Source: Anaerozeibacter sp031551775
GTDB taxonomy: Bacteria; Bacillota; Clostridia; Christensenellales; Aristaeellaceae
Length of the DNA: 64,000 bases
Direction of reading: 5' to 3'
NCBI GenBank assembly: GCA_031551775.1
Contig: JAVBND010000083.1
Span: 8,275-72,274 of the forward strand
Positions 7,923 through 16,205 of the stretch are shown in pieces. Both the position numbers and the translations under genes were made by a program. The stretch's first letter is position 1. Each line of letters begins with the position of its first letter. The notes beneath the pieces were generated by a model. It was not told the DNA's origin, ran no database searches, and saw only the letters and a list, made by a program, of their open reading frames with translations.

Positions 7923-8789
7923 ATGCGATCAAGCAAGATTGGCATGGCGCAGATGGTCGTCTGCGCCATGTTGTGGAGCATATCGGGCGTCTTTTTTAAG
8001 CTTTTGACTTGCCATCCCTTTGTCACGGCAGCGCTCAGGAGCGCGTTTGCCGCGGTGACGATCTTCTCCTACATGAAGATCAGGCGGCAAAAGTTCATCT
8101 GCAACCGAAGCGTCAAGCTGACGGCGCTGTTCTTGGCGGCGGTATTTTTTATGTTTGTAACGGCGAATCAGCTGACCACAGCCGCAAACGCGATTGTGCT
8201 GCAATACACCGCGCCGGTGTTCATATTGATCTTCTCGGCGCTTTTTTTGAAGCAGAAGTTCTCAAAGGCGGACGTGTTCGTGGTAGCGGCGACGATTGGC
8301 GGCATCGCGCTGTTCTTTGTCGATAAACTTGACGGCGGGCGTCTTGCGGGGAACCTGCTCGGCGTCGGGTCGGGCGTGGCGCTGGCCGGACTGTTTCTCA
8401 CGGTGGGCGGCGCGAAGGATGAAGAAGAGCGCATGAGCGGGCTGCTGCTGGGCCAATTGGTGACGGTCGTGATCGGCCTTCCGTTCCTGGCGTTTACCGA
8501 GAACGTGCCGGACGCGAAGGCGATTGGGTATCTGGCGATTCTGGGCATACTGCAACTTGGCATTCCCTACATACTGTTTGCGCTCGCAAGCAAGAGCTGC
8601 CCGCCGCTCGCGTGCAGCCTGATCGGGATGATCGAGCCGCTGCTCAATCCGGTCTGGGTGGCGCTGTTTGACGGGGAAAAGCCCGGCATGTGGGCGTTGG
8701 CGGGCGGCGTGATCGTGGTCGCGTCGATCGCTCTGTGGTGCGTTTTAAAAGACAGACAAGCTAAGGCGGGCATCCATGCGCGCGCGTAA
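7923..8789 (+). CDS. EamA/DMT family transporter
   Basis: A 288-residue integral membrane protein with about ten hydrophobic helices arranged as two five-helix EamA repeats; LQYTAPVFILIFSALFLKQ in the first half is the classic EamA signature, and a MIEPLLNPVW segment marks the second. DMT exporters and importers move small metabolites such as amino acids or nucleosides; the substrate is not predictable here. AGGAAAG precedes the ATG. Its proximity to the GATase-like gene (9 bases) suggests coexpression. Confidence 0.85.
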   Translation: MRSSKIGMAQMVVCAMLWSISGVFFKLLTCHPFVTAALRSAFAAVTIFSYMKIRRQKFICNRSVKLTALFLAAVFFMFVTANQLTTAANAIVLQYTAPVFILIFSALFLKQKFSKADVFVVAATIGGIALFFVDKLDGGRLAGNLLGVGSGVALAGLFLTVGGAKDEEERMSGLLLGQLVTVVIGLPFLAFTENVPDAKAIGYLAILGILQLGIPYILFALASKSCPPLACSLIGMIEPLLNPVWVALFDGEKPGMWALAGGVIVVASIALWCVLKDRQAKAGIHARA

Positions 8790-8856
8790 CCCTTGGCCTT
8801 TTATTCTTTACAAGATTCTGGTATACTGATTTGAATCAAAATGCCGAGGTAGATCA

Positions 8857-9651
8857 ATGACCATCGAACTAAACGGCGCAACCGTATACTATGAGCAGCG
8901 CGGAACGGGCGATCCGGTGCTTTTGCTGCATGGTTGGGGCGGCAGTGGCGAAAGTTTCCTGCCCGTTACGCGCGATTTTGAACGATCGCTCCATATGACC
9001 GCGCTTGATTTTCCCGGGCACGCGCGCTCGAGCGATCCACCCGAGCCGTGGAGCGTGACCGAGTACATGGAGATGACCGCCGCGCTCATCAAAAGTCTTC
9101 ACATCGAGGGCGCGCACGTCATTGCGCATTCTTTCGGCGGGCGCGTGGCGCTCGTGCTGGCGGCGACACACCCTGAGCTCGTGGGGAAAATGGTCTTAAC
9201 CGGCGTGCCGGGCCTTAAATCCGAGACGCCGCCGAAGGCTAAGCTGCGCGCAAAGCTCTATAGGGCGCTCAAGGGCGCCTGCGATAACGCCTTGACGCGC
9301 GCCCTTTTCGGCGAAAAGAGAATCGCCGCGTGGCGAAACAAGCTGCAAGTGAAGTTTGGCTCCGCCGACTACAAGGCGCTCTCGCCCGAGATGCGCAAGA
9401 CTTTCTCCCGCGTGGTCAACCAGGACCTGACGGGCTACCTTGCGCGCGTCAAGGCTCCGACGCTCCTCTTTTGGGGAGAAGAGGACACTGCCGCCCCGCT
9501 TTGGATGGGGCAAGTGATGGAGAAGACCATCCCCGACGCGGGACTCGTCACGATGATGGGCGCCGGCCATTTTGCCTACCTCGACCGCTATCCGGATTTC
9601 CGCGCGGTCATTGAGAATTTCTTGTGCAAGGACGCGGGAGGGAATCGCTGA
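8857..9651 (+). CDS. Alpha/beta hydrolase
   Basis: A 264-residue cytosolic alpha/beta hydrolase. Visible elements are the oxyanion loop HGWGG, the nucleophile elbow AHSFGG, an acid-residue segment WGEEDTAAP and the late histidine in GAGHFAYLD. The fold is that of esterases, C-C hydrolases and related enzymes. A possible -10 box (TATACT, 8822-8827) precedes the gene. Its stop overlaps the start of the MurF-like gene (TGATG), so the hydrolase is made together with two peptide-ligase-type enzymes. That context makes an activity on a cell-wall-type peptide or ester plausible, but this is inference. Confidence 0.85.
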   Translation: MTIELNGATVYYEQRGTGDPVLLLHGWGGSGESFLPVTRDFERSLHMTALDFPGHARSSDPPEPWSVTEYMEMTAALIKSLHIEGAHVIAHSFGGRVALVLAATHPELVGKMVLTGVPGLKSETPPKAKLRAKLYRALKGACDNALTRALFGEKRIAAWRNKLQVKFGSADYKALSPEMRKTFSRVVNQDLTGYLARVKAPTLLFWGEEDTAAPLWMGQVMEKTIPDAGLVTMMGAGHFAYLDRYPDFRAVIENFLCKDAGGNR

Positions 9652-11249
9652 TGGGTTTTCTGAATGCGCTGGTGGTGTTGACGGTGACCGCCGTATGCGC
9701 CGCCTACAGCCGCTACTACTTGCATATGTTCCAGCTTGAAAGCTATCAGCTCGACGGATATCGGCGCTGGCTTAATAAAAACCGCGACAAACTGCTGGGC
9801 GCGACGCTCAACCTGGGCGTACTGGCCACCATCGGCGATGTGGGCCTGAAACTCATCCTCAACATGTTCATGAGCGATCAGGCCGCGACCGTTGCCTCCA
9901 CACTCATCGTGCTCGTCGCCTTCTCGGTCGCCTCGTGGCGGCTCAACCTCCTTCAGTACAAGACGAGCGAAAAAAAACCCTTCGCGCTGACGGCGCGCAT
10001 GAAGCGGCTGTACGTTTGCCTGATCTTGGTCGCGCTTGCGGCATCGCTCTTGCTCAGCGCCTTGGGCGTGCCGGTTTATCTTCTGTTTGTGGGCGTTGCG
10101 TACCTGACGCTCGTCGCCGGGTTTATCATGGCGCCCATCGAAAAACGCGTCAACGCGTTCTACCTGAACGAAGCCGCCGAGAAGCTTCAATCGAGGCCCG
10201 ACCTCATCAAGATCGGCATTACCGGCTCGTTTGGCAAAACCTCCACCAAGTTTATCCTTGCGGCGATCCTCAAGGAAAAATACGACGTGCTGGCGACGCC
10301 TTCCTCGTTCAATACGCCGATGGGCCTGACCCGCGTGATCCGCGAGCAACTGGAACCCCACCATCAGGTGTTTCTGGCCGAGATGGGCGCGCGCCACGTG
10401 GGCGATATCCAGGAACTGACCGACCTCGTGCATCCGACCATCGGCGTTTTGACGAGCGTCGGGCCGCAGCACCTTGAGACCTTCGGCACGATTGACAACG
10501 TCGCCAAGACCAAGTATGAATTGATCGAAGCTTTGCCCTCAAACGGCGTGGCGTTCTTTGCCGCCGACGGAGGGATTGTGGATGAACTGTTCAAGAAGAC
10601 CGCGATTGAAAAATACCGCGCGGGACTTGGCGGCGGGTTCCTCAATATGTATGCGGAGGACATTGAGGTTGGCCCCAAGGGCAGCCGCTTTACGCTGTGC
10701 GACGCCGAGGGCGGACGTGCCGCGTGCGAGACGAAACTCCTCGGGCGGCACAATATCGCGAACATCGTCCTGTGCTGCGCGGTCGCAAAGCGCCTGGGGT
10801 TGACGCTTCAGGAGATTGCGCGCGGCGTCAAGCGCGCCCAGAGCGTCGAGCACCGGCTTGAGCTGATCCAGGGCGCGAGCGGCATGACCATCATTGACGA
10901 CGCGTTCAACGCCAACCCCGTGGGCGCGCAGGCGGCGCTTGACGTATTGCGCCAGTTTCCGGGCAGGCGCGTGATCGTGACGCCGGGCCTGGTCGAACAG
11001 GGCGAGCAGGAAGCCGAACTCAACTACCGCTTTGGCACGCAGATGGCGGGCAGTTGCGATGTGGCGATCCTGGTCGGGCGCAAGAAGAGCCAGCCGATCC
11101 TGAAAGGCGCGCTCGAGGGCGGAATGACGCAGGAACAGGTGACGGTTGTCGCGAGCCTGGACGAGGCGACTGCCGTGCTCGGGCGCATCGGACGGCCCGG
11201 CGACGTCATACTATTTGAGAATGACTTGCCGGACAATTACAGTGAGTAA
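9651..11249 (+). CDS. Membrane-anchored Mur ligase (MurF-like)
   Basis: A 532-residue protein. Residues 1-165 hold several hydrophobic helices (about 5-21, 55-71, 80-95, 120-138, 140-160) in place of the usual MurF N-terminal UDP-substrate domain. From about residue 185 it is a Mur ligase: P-loop GITGSFGKTSTK (189-200), TPMGLT, AEMGARHVGDI, a GPQHLETFG block, a TKYE lysine of the type carbamylated in Mur ligases, GRHNIAN, and DDAFNANP typical of MurF. Mur ligases form amide bonds with ATP. Anchoring suggests a membrane-bound acceptor rather than the soluble UDP-MurNAc-tripeptide. GGGAGGGAA precedes the ATG, which overlaps the hydrolase stop. A canonical cytosolic MurF role is the alternative. 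Confidence 0.8.
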   Translation: MGFLNALVVLTVTAVCAAYSRYYLHMFQLESYQLDGYRRWLNKNRDKLLGATLNLGVLATIGDVGLKLILNMFMSDQAATVASTLIVLVAFSVASWRLNLLQYKTSEKKPFALTARMKRLYVCLILVALAASLLLSALGVPVYLLFVGVAYLTLVAGFIMAPIEKRVNAFYLNEAAEKLQSRPDLIKIGITGSFGKTSTKFILAAILKEKYDVLATPSSFNTPMGLTRVIREQLEPHHQVFLAEMGARHVGDIQELTDLVHPTIGVLTSVGPQHLETFGTIDNVAKTKYELIEALPSNGVAFFAADGGIVDELFKKTAIEKYRAGLGGGFLNMYAEDIEVGPKGSRFTLCDAEGGRAACETKLLGRHNIANIVLCCAVAKRLGLTLQEIARGVKRAQSVEHRLELIQGASGMTIIDDAFNANPVGAQAALDVLRQFPGRRVIVTPGLVEQGEQEAELNYRFGTQMAGSCDVAILVGRKKSQPILKGALEGGMTQEQVTVVASLDEATAVLGRIGRPGDVILFENDLPDNYSE

Positions 11250-11274
11250 TCTTTTCAATCTCGGAGGGCATTGT

Positions 11275-12462
11275 ATGAAAAATCTGGCCGTAATCTATGG
11301 AAGCCGCACCTGCGAACACGATGTATCGATCATTTCGGGGCTTCAGGCCGTGGAAGCGGCGCGCAGCGCGGGCTATGAAGTGACCCCGGTGTACATCGGC
11401 CGCGAGGGAAGGTGGTATGTGGGCGACCTTCTAAAGGATGTCAATTTCTACAAGCAATTTGACGAAAGCAGGGTTACGCGCGTGCTGCCGCTGGGCGAAG
11501 GCGGGAAGCTGGTTCTCATCAAGTACCCGGAGGAGAAGAAGGCGCTGTTTGGCCCCGGCAAGACGGTCGTGGCGGCATGCGACGCGGCGATGCCGGTCAT
11601 GCATGGCATGAACGGCGAGGATGGTACGCTGCAAGGCATGCTTGAACTGATGGACGTGCCCTATACCTCGGCGGGCGTCCTGGGTTCCTCCGTCGGCATG
11701 GACAAGGTTGCCATGAAGCTCCTGTTCAGGGGCGCGGGCTTTCCGGTGCTGCCCGGGGAGTATCTCGACCGGGACGATTGGGCGCGCGATCGCGAAGGCG
11801 CGCTTGACCGGCTCGAAAAGGCGCTTCCTTATCCAATGATTGTCAAGCCCGCCAACCTTGGCTCGTCCATCGGCATAAGCCGCGCCGACGACCGAGAAAA
11901 GTTGGCCGACGCGCTTGACGTGGCCGCATCTTATGACAGGCGGCTGTTGATCGAGAAAGGCGTTACCAAGCTCAGGGAAGTCAACTGTGCGGTGCTGGGA
12001 TACGCGGGCGACGTGAAGGCGTCGGTGACCGAAATGCCGGTCAGTTGGGAAGCGTTCCTGACCTTTGACGAGAAGTACCTGTCAAGCGCCAAGGGCGGAA
12101 GCAAGGGCATGGAATCGCTAAAACGCCAGGTACCCGCACCGATCGGCGATGAAATGACCCGGCGCGTGCAGGAACTGTCGGTTGCTGTGTTCAAGGCGCT
12201 CGACTGCAAGGGCGTGGTACGCATCGACTACATTCTGGACGGCGAGGATGACGCGCTTTACTTAAACGAGATCAACACCATCCCCGGCTCGCTCGCGTTC
12301 TACCTGTGGGAGGCGACCGGACTGAGCTTTGGCGAGATGGTCGATAAGATGGTCGAATACGCGATCCGCGCGAACGCCGACAAGCGCAAGAGCGTGTTTT
12401 CGTTTAAGTCCGACATCCTAAACAAGGTCGGCGGCGGGGCCAAGGGGAAGCTTCACAAATAA
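11275..12462 (+). CDS. D-alanine-D-alanine ligase-like ATP-grasp protein
   Basis: A 395-residue ATP-grasp ligase, longer than the usual 300-370 residues. It shows CEHDVSIISG near the start, MHGMNGEDGTLQG, IVKPANLGSSIGIS in the ATP-binding lid, and LNEINTIPGSLAFYLWEATG at the end, all typical of Ddl/Van ligases. The omega-loop region (TFDEKYLSSAKGG) differs from textbook Ddl sequences, so the second residue added (D-Ala, D-Ser, D-lactate or another) is uncertain. GGAGGGCATTGT precedes the ATG. It lies 25 bases after the MurF-like gene and completes a three-gene module. It could be the housekeeping ddl or a dedicated paralogue. Confidence 0.85.
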   Translation: MKNLAVIYGSRTCEHDVSIISGLQAVEAARSAGYEVTPVYIGREGRWYVGDLLKDVNFYKQFDESRVTRVLPLGEGGKLVLIKYPEEKKALFGPGKTVVAACDAAMPVMHGMNGEDGTLQGMLELMDVPYTSAGVLGSSVGMDKVAMKLLFRGAGFPVLPGEYLDRDDWARDREGALDRLEKALPYPMIVKPANLGSSIGISRADDREKLADALDVAASYDRRLLIEKGVTKLREVNCAVLGYAGDVKASVTEMPVSWEAFLTFDEKYLSSAKGGSKGMESLKRQVPAPIGDEMTRRVQELSVAVFKALDCKGVVRIDYILDGEDDALYLNEINTIPGSLAFYLWEATGLSFGEMVDKMVEYAIRANADKRKSVFSFKSDILNKVGGGAKGKLHK

Positions 12463-12479
12463 ACGGCGGATAAAAACAA

Positions 12480-12527
12480 GAGGGCCGACGCACCGATGAA
12501 CCGGCGCGCCGACCCTCCTTGGTTTTT
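12480..12527 (+). terminator. Terminator between convergent genes
   Basis: GAGGGCCGACGC pairs with GGCGCGCCGACCCTC (one or two mismatches) and is followed by TTGGTTTTT. It ends the hydrolase/Mur/Ddl transcript and lies just beyond the stop of the convergent DUF4097 gene. Confidence 0.65.
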
Positions 12528-12530
12528 CGA

Positions 12531-13355
12531 TTATCCCGCAAATGTCACGTCGATTGGCCCGTTGGTGGTGCGTATGGTGAGCGTCCTTGCGCCCCTGCCG
12601 CCGTCGGTCAGCTTGTTGCGGCCATTGGTGGTCCGGCTGGACACCGTGTAGTCCTCGGGCGCGCCCGTTAATGTCCCGCGCACCGCGCCGTTTGTGGTGG
12701 TGTATTCGCCCGTCTGAGCGCTCACTGCGTCAAGCGAGATCGGTCCGTTGGTCGTATGGGCGGTGATGGCATTCACGCTCAGGCGCTTGAGGTTGATCGC
12801 GCCGTTGGTCGTCCTGAGGCTTGCATCGCTTTGGCACTCGATGTCCGCGAGCGTGATCGGGCCATTGGTGGTCTTGGCTGTCAATGACTTCATGTTGACG
12901 TTTTCTATATTGACCTTGCCGTTGATCGTTGAAAGCGCCATGGGCACCGATGTGCCCACCGGGACGTGCAGCACCAGTTTGACGTTGATCGTCGAAATGC
13001 CGAAGCTGAACATCTTGTACCAGGGCCGCTTGTCCACAAACCGGGCGAACAGGGTGCCGCTCCCGTCCACGCCCACGTCGTATCCCTCGTCCCCGCGCTC
13101 GTAGTAATCCACGCGCCACTCGCCGTCCGTGGACGGCACGACCTCGATTGCGTGGTTGACATCTCTCAGCTCGACCGCCCTGACGACATCGACTGCCGAA
13201 GCGCCTTGCTCGGCCAATGGCGAGAAGCTTTTGGACTCAAAAGGGCCGCGCGTGTCCAAGTTGTCCACATTGAATCCCGCCATGGCAAATCCGGCCAAGC
13301 TGATCACGATGCCCACCCCCAACAGTCTTAATGCGTATTTCGCCAACTTTTTCAT
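12531..13355 (-). CDS. DUF4097 family beta-strand repeat protein
   Basis: A 274-residue protein with an N-terminal hydrophobic segment (residues about 9-27; signal peptide or anchor) and then a beta-helix-like repeat domain in which TTNGPI or a variant recurs about every 18-22 residues. This is the DUF4097 pattern, found in LiaX-type and other envelope-stress proteins. The ATG follows directly on the stop of the DUF1700 gene, with AAAGGGGGC as ribosome binding site. The PadR-DUF1700-DUF4097 arrangement is recurrent in Firmicutes and is generally associated with envelope stress; the specific role here is unknown. Confidence 0.85.
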   Translation of the reverse strand: MKKLAKYALRLLGVGIVISLAGFAMAGFNVDNLDTRGPFESKSFSPLAEQGASAVDVVRAVELRDVNHAIEVVPSTDGEWRVDYYERGDEGYDVGVDGSGTLFARFVDKRPWYKMFSFGISTINVKLVLHVPVGTSVPMALSTINGKVNIENVNMKSLTAKTTNGPITLADIECQSDASLRTTNGAINLKRLSVNAITAHTTNGPISLDAVSAQTGEYTTTNGAVRGTLTGAPEDYTVSSRTTNGRNKLTDGGRGARTLTIRTTNGPIDVTFAG

Positions 13356-13925
13356 CTATGCCGCCCCCTTTTTGCGTTCGCGAATCTTGCGCGTGAGCTT
13401 TTGCGTCATGGCGCTTGCCCATTGGGCTGATTTAGTCACCGGCTGGTACAAGAGCAGTCCGAGAGAGAGACACACGAGGCCGATCCCCACCTGAAACATG
13501 CCGCTCGCCGGTTGGGCAATGGTATAGAACAAACCCACGACAGATGCAGCGATGCCCGCAAAAAAGAGCGCGATCGCGGTGGCGGCGAGCGCCAGCCATA
13601 CGGCCCAGATTGTCACCATCAGCGCAACCGCCACAGCCGCCAGCCCCAAAAGCAGCGGCGCCCAGAGCGGCGCGCCCGCAACCGTCAGCGCGGTCTTGAC
13701 CCGATCCGGTTTCTTAAGCGGCGGCGCGCTTAGCCCCTCGGACAGGATGCGGTTCGAAATGACTTCTATGGGTTCAAGGCTCGCGACCGCCTCTTCTTCG
13801 TTCATGCCCTCTTCCATCCGGTCGGAGAGCATCTCATCGTAATAGGCGGCGAACTTCTCCCGCTCAACCGTGCCCAACCGGCTTAACTTTTTTGTCAGCT
13901 CTTTCAAAAATTCAGCCTTGGTCAT
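13356..13925 (-). CDS. DUF1700 family membrane protein
   Basis: A 189-residue protein. The start is placed at 13925 because GAGAGGAGC lies upstream at good spacing. The N-terminal 60 residues match the DUF1700 pattern (FLKELTKKLSRL, YYDEMLSDRMEEGMNEEEAVASL), a soluble helical region. Four or so membrane helices follow between residues 82 and 170, and the C-terminus is basic. DUF1700 proteins are usually encoded next to a PadR regulator and thought to take part in its signalling. The first codons overlap the padR gene by 14 bases, so production is coupled. Confidence 0.85.
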   Translation of the reverse strand: MTKAEFLKELTKKLSRLGTVEREKFAAYYDEMLSDRMEEGMNEEEAVASLEPIEVISNRILSEGLSAPPLKKPDRVKTALTVAGAPLWAPLLLGLAAVAVALMVTIWAVWLALAATAIALFFAGIAASVVGLFYTIAQPASGMFQVGIGLVCLSLGLLLYQPVTKSAQWASAMTQKLTRKIRERKKGAA

Positions 13926-14235
13926 TTGAAAAGCTCCTCTCAATGAATTCATATACGGCCATGATCTGACGCCATTGCGTTTGGAATTCCCGAATGCGTT
14001 CGCGCCCCGTACCGGTCAGTTTGTAATACTTGCGCAGGCGACCATTGTGCTCAATGGAATACACTTTGAGGCAATCTGCCCCTTCCAGCCGCTTCAGAAT
14101 CGGATAAAGCGTGGATTCGGAGATCTCGATCACCGGCGATACATCCTTGATGATCTGATACCCGTAGGAATCGCGCCGGTTCAGCGCCGCCAATACGCAA
14201 ATGTCGAGCACCCCGCGCTTAAGTTGCATATCCAC
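13912..14235 (-). CDS. PadR family transcriptional regulator
   Basis: A 107-residue winged-helix repressor. The signature YGYQIIKDV followed by ISESTLYPILKRLEG (recognition helix) and LRKYYKLTGTGR (wing) is characteristic of PadR proteins of the short type. It probably dimerises through its C-terminal helix. It heads an operon with DUF1700 and DUF4097 genes, and a palindrome overlapping its promoter is a likely autoregulatory operator. GGGAGG-type sequence lies upstream of the ATG. The inducing signal is unknown; in related systems it is often envelope-active compounds. Confidence 0.92.
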   Translation of the reverse strand: MDMQLKRGVLDICVLAALNRRDSYGYQIIKDVSPVIEISESTLYPILKRLEGADCLKVYSIEHNGRLRKYYKLTGTGRERIREFQTQWRQIMAVYEFIERSFSNDQG

Positions 14236-14256
14236 GACAACACCTCCCGTCGCGAT

Positions 14257-14277
14257 ATACTATACGACACGTAGTAT
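14257..14277. promoter_or_regulatory. Probable PadR operator
   Basis: ATACTA and TAGTAT form a perfect inverted repeat separated by 9 bases and covering the -10 box of the padR promoter. The position fits steric repression by a PadR dimer. Assignment is by position and symmetry only. Confidence 0.6.
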
Positions 14278-14287
14278 TGTGTGTCAA
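14259..14287 (-). promoter_or_regulatory. Consensus promoter of the PadR operon
   Basis: Read on the minus strand: TTGACA, 17 bases, TATAGT. The -35 box is perfect and the -10 box differs at one position. It is 24 bases upstream of padR. Confidence 0.85.
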
Positions 14288-14525
14288 GGGGTTTTGGGTT
14301 TTCTAAGAAAATTCTCATAAACCCAACTGCGGGCCCTCCATGTGCGTATAATAAGTGTAGGCATGCTTACTTGTCACAGAGGGGGTGGACCGGTGCTGAG
14401 CGAACGGGAATACGCGGAAGGTCTGGGGCAACGGACATGAGATATAGGCAGCGGTAGCGAAGATGGGAAAAAAGAGGATGGCGCGTACAACCAGACGGAG
14501 ACTACAAAATAGAATTGTACAGGGC
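14288..14525. other. Gene-free stretch with possible mini-ORFs
   Basis: No gene is recognised. A TATAAT lies at about 14346-14351. A 15-codon GTG-started frame (14394-14441) follows AGAGGGGGTGG and a 36-codon basic frame starts at about 14462 without a ribosome binding site and runs through the next promoter. Neither is convincing. Confidence 0.3.
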
Positions 14526-14554
14526 TTGACAAGCGCGCAGGATCGCGGTATAAT
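14526..14554 (+). promoter_or_regulatory. Consensus promoter of the CNNM/CorC-like gene
   Basis: TTGACA at 14526-14531, a 17-base spacer and TATAAT at 14549-14554: a perfect sigma-A-type promoter. The gene starts about 160 bases downstream, leaving a long leader. Confidence 0.9.
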
Positions 14555-14561
14555 GCCTTCT

Positions 14562-14719
14562 CAGAGAACTTGATGAGAGGAACCACGATTGATGGAAGAC
14601 CCCGCTGGCGACGCCGGCCCGAGTAATCATAGACGGAATTTATTCTAGGTATAGCCATCGCAGACGCGGGGGCTATGCCTTTTGTGTCTGCGCGGCGCCA
14701 ATTCAAAGGAGAGAAAAGT
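14562..14719 (+). promoter_or_regulatory. Structured leader with terminator-like hairpin (candidate riboswitch or attenuator)
   Basis: The leader between a perfect promoter and the CNNM-type gene contains an intrinsic-terminator-like hairpin: AGGTATAGCC (14647-14656) pairs with GGCTATGCCT (14671-14680), followed by TTTTG. A competing pairing, CGCAGACGC (14659-14667) with GTGTCTGCG (14684-14692), cannot form at the same time. Upstream lies a GC-rich stretch (CCCGCTGGCGACGCCGGCCC) that can fold. I could not match it to the M-box, yybP-ykoY, NiCo, fluoride or other riboswitch consensus I know. Confidence 0.5.
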
Positions 14720-14720
14720 T

Positions 14721-16067
14721 TTGACATCCATCCCCCAACAGCTGCTCATTCAGTTGATACTCATCATGATCAACGCGTTTTTTGCCGCGACCGAAATCGC
14801 GGTGATTTCGCTAAACCCCACCAAGGTGCGACGCTTGGCCGAAGAAGGCGACAAGACCGCGTCCAAGCTTTTGACCATGGTCGAATCCCCCTCCGGCTTC
14901 CTCTCGACCATCCAGGTGGGCATCACGCTGGCCGGGTACCTCGCAAGCGCTTTCGCGGCGGACAACTTCGCGGAACCGCTGGTCAATTGGGTCTACAACG
15001 GCCTGGGCTTTAAGGTCCTGTCGCTGGGCCTGCTCAACACGCTTGCGATCATCCTGATCACCATGGTGCTGGCGTACTTCACGCTGGTGCTGGGCGAACT
15101 GGTCCCCAAGCGCGTCGCCATGCAAAAGCCCTACGAAGTGGCGAAATTCGCCTGCGGCGTGGTGTCGGGCGTGGCGAAGGTCACGCGCCCGGTGGTGGCG
15201 TTCTTGTCGCTGTCAACCAACGCCGTGCTTAAGCTTATGCGCATGAAGACCGAAGCCGAGGAAGAGACGGTCACCGAGGATGAAATCCGCATGATGGTGG
15301 AACTGGGCGAGGAGAAGGGCACCATCGATTCGGATGAGATGGAATGGATCCAAAACGTGTTCGACTTTGGCGATATCTCGGTGCGCGAAGCCATGACCCA
15401 CCAACCGGACGTCGAAGCGATTGACATTAACGACGACAAGGCGGAAATCCTGCGCCTGATCCGCCTGACCGGTCTTTCGCGATACCCGGTTTATGACGGG
15501 GACGAAAGCGACATTGTGGGCGTGCTCAACGCGCGCGACTACCTGATGAATCTGGCGGAGGAGACGCCCCGGCCGCTCGCCGATATTCTGCGCCCGGCTT
15601 ACTTCGTGCCCGAGACCATCAAGGCCGACCAGCTCTTTAAAGACATGCAAAAGAAAAAGGTTCACCTGGCAATCGTGGTGGACGAATATGGCGAGACCAG
15701 CGGCGTGATCACCATTGAGGACCTGCTCGAGGAAATCGTCGGCAATATTTACGACGAGTTTGACCCGGCGGAAATGACCGAGATTGAGAAGATCGGGGAC
15801 AACCTCTGGCGCGTGTCGGGCAGCGTCGATATCGAAACGCTGGCGGAGACGCTTGACATGGAGCTTCCGGACGACGACGGATACGATACGGTGGGCGGCA
15901 TGGTCTATTCATGCCTGCACACCATCCCCAAGGACGGCACGGTTCTGGACGTTCAGGTGCACGGGCTGAATGTTCACGTGGTCAGGATAGAGGACCGGCG
16001 CATCGAGGAAGCGCTGATCAGCAAGATACAGGAACCCGCGCCGTTGGAAGCGGCTGAAGCGGAGTAG
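14721..16067 (+). CDS. CNNM/CorC-type transporter with CBS domains (hemolysin family, UPF0053)
   Basis: A 448-residue protein. A TTG start at 14721 is chosen because AAAGGAGAG lies 9 bases upstream. The N-terminal DUF21 domain has four hydrophobic segments and the ATEIAVISLNPTKVR signature; then come an acidic linker (TEAEEETVTEDEIR), two CBS motifs (IQNVFDFGDISVREAMT and the VDEYGETSGVIT region) and a C-terminal CorC/HlyC transporter-associated domain (DDDGYDTVGGMVY). Proteins of this type are linked to magnesium or cobalt export and sodium-coupled magnesium efflux, with nucleotide sensing through CBS domains. The long structured leader suggests ion-responsive control, which is inference. 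Confidence 0.9.
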   Translation: MTSIPQQLLIQLILIMINAFFAATEIAVISLNPTKVRRLAEEGDKTASKLLTMVESPSGFLSTIQVGITLAGYLASAFAADNFAEPLVNWVYNGLGFKVLSLGLLNTLAIILITMVLAYFTLVLGELVPKRVAMQKPYEVAKFACGVVSGVAKVTRPVVAFLSLSTNAVLKLMRMKTEAEEETVTEDEIRMMVELGEEKGTIDSDEMEWIQNVFDFGDISVREAMTHQPDVEAIDINDDKAEILRLIRLTGLSRYPVYDGDESDIVGVLNARDYLMNLAEETPRPLADILRPAYFVPETIKADQLFKDMQKKKVHLAIVVDEYGETSGVITIEDLLEEIVGNIYDEFDPAEMTEIEKIGDNLWRVSGSVDIETLAETLDMELPDDDGYDTVGGMVYSCLHTIPKDGTVLDVQVHGLNVHVVRIEDRRIEEALISKIQEPAPLEAAEAE

Positions 16068-16081
16068 TTTTGATCAGCTCG

Positions 16082-16123
16082 AAGGGCGTGCCCCGCCGCA
16101 TGGCGCGAAGGCACGCCCTTTTT
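16082..16123 (+). terminator. Terminator of the CNNM-type gene
   Basis: AAGGGCGTGCC pairs perfectly with GGCACGCCCTT, and the stem runs into TTTTT. Confidence 0.9.
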
Positions 16124-16129
16124 GGATAC

Positions 16130-16180
16130 AAAAAAACACCCCAACCACGACGAGCGCTAAGCTCCATCATACAATTGGGG
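16130..16180 (-). terminator. Terminator of rpsT
   Basis: On the minus strand CCCCAA pairs with TTGGGG around an inner GAGC/GCTC stem, followed by TGTTTTTTT. It lies 26 bases after the rpsT stop. Confidence 0.7.
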
Positions 16181-16205
16181 CGCAGTTCGCACAACAGCCT
16201 GCCGG

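Noticed and set aside
9588..10472. Minus-strand frame inside the MurF-like gene
   Set aside because: Mirror of a well-supported coding frame; no domain, no ribosome binding site.
14394..14441. Short GTG-started frame of 15 codons behind AGAGGGGGTGG
   Set aside because: Too short to support and shows no conservation evidence; may be a chance frame.
14376..14445. GGGGGTGGACCG as a possible second T-box
   Set aside because: Lacks the ACCGC antiterminator match, stem I features and a following terminator.
14374..14727. Minus-strand frame across the CNNM leader
   Set aside because: Covers a perfect plus-strand promoter and leader hairpin; no protein-like features.
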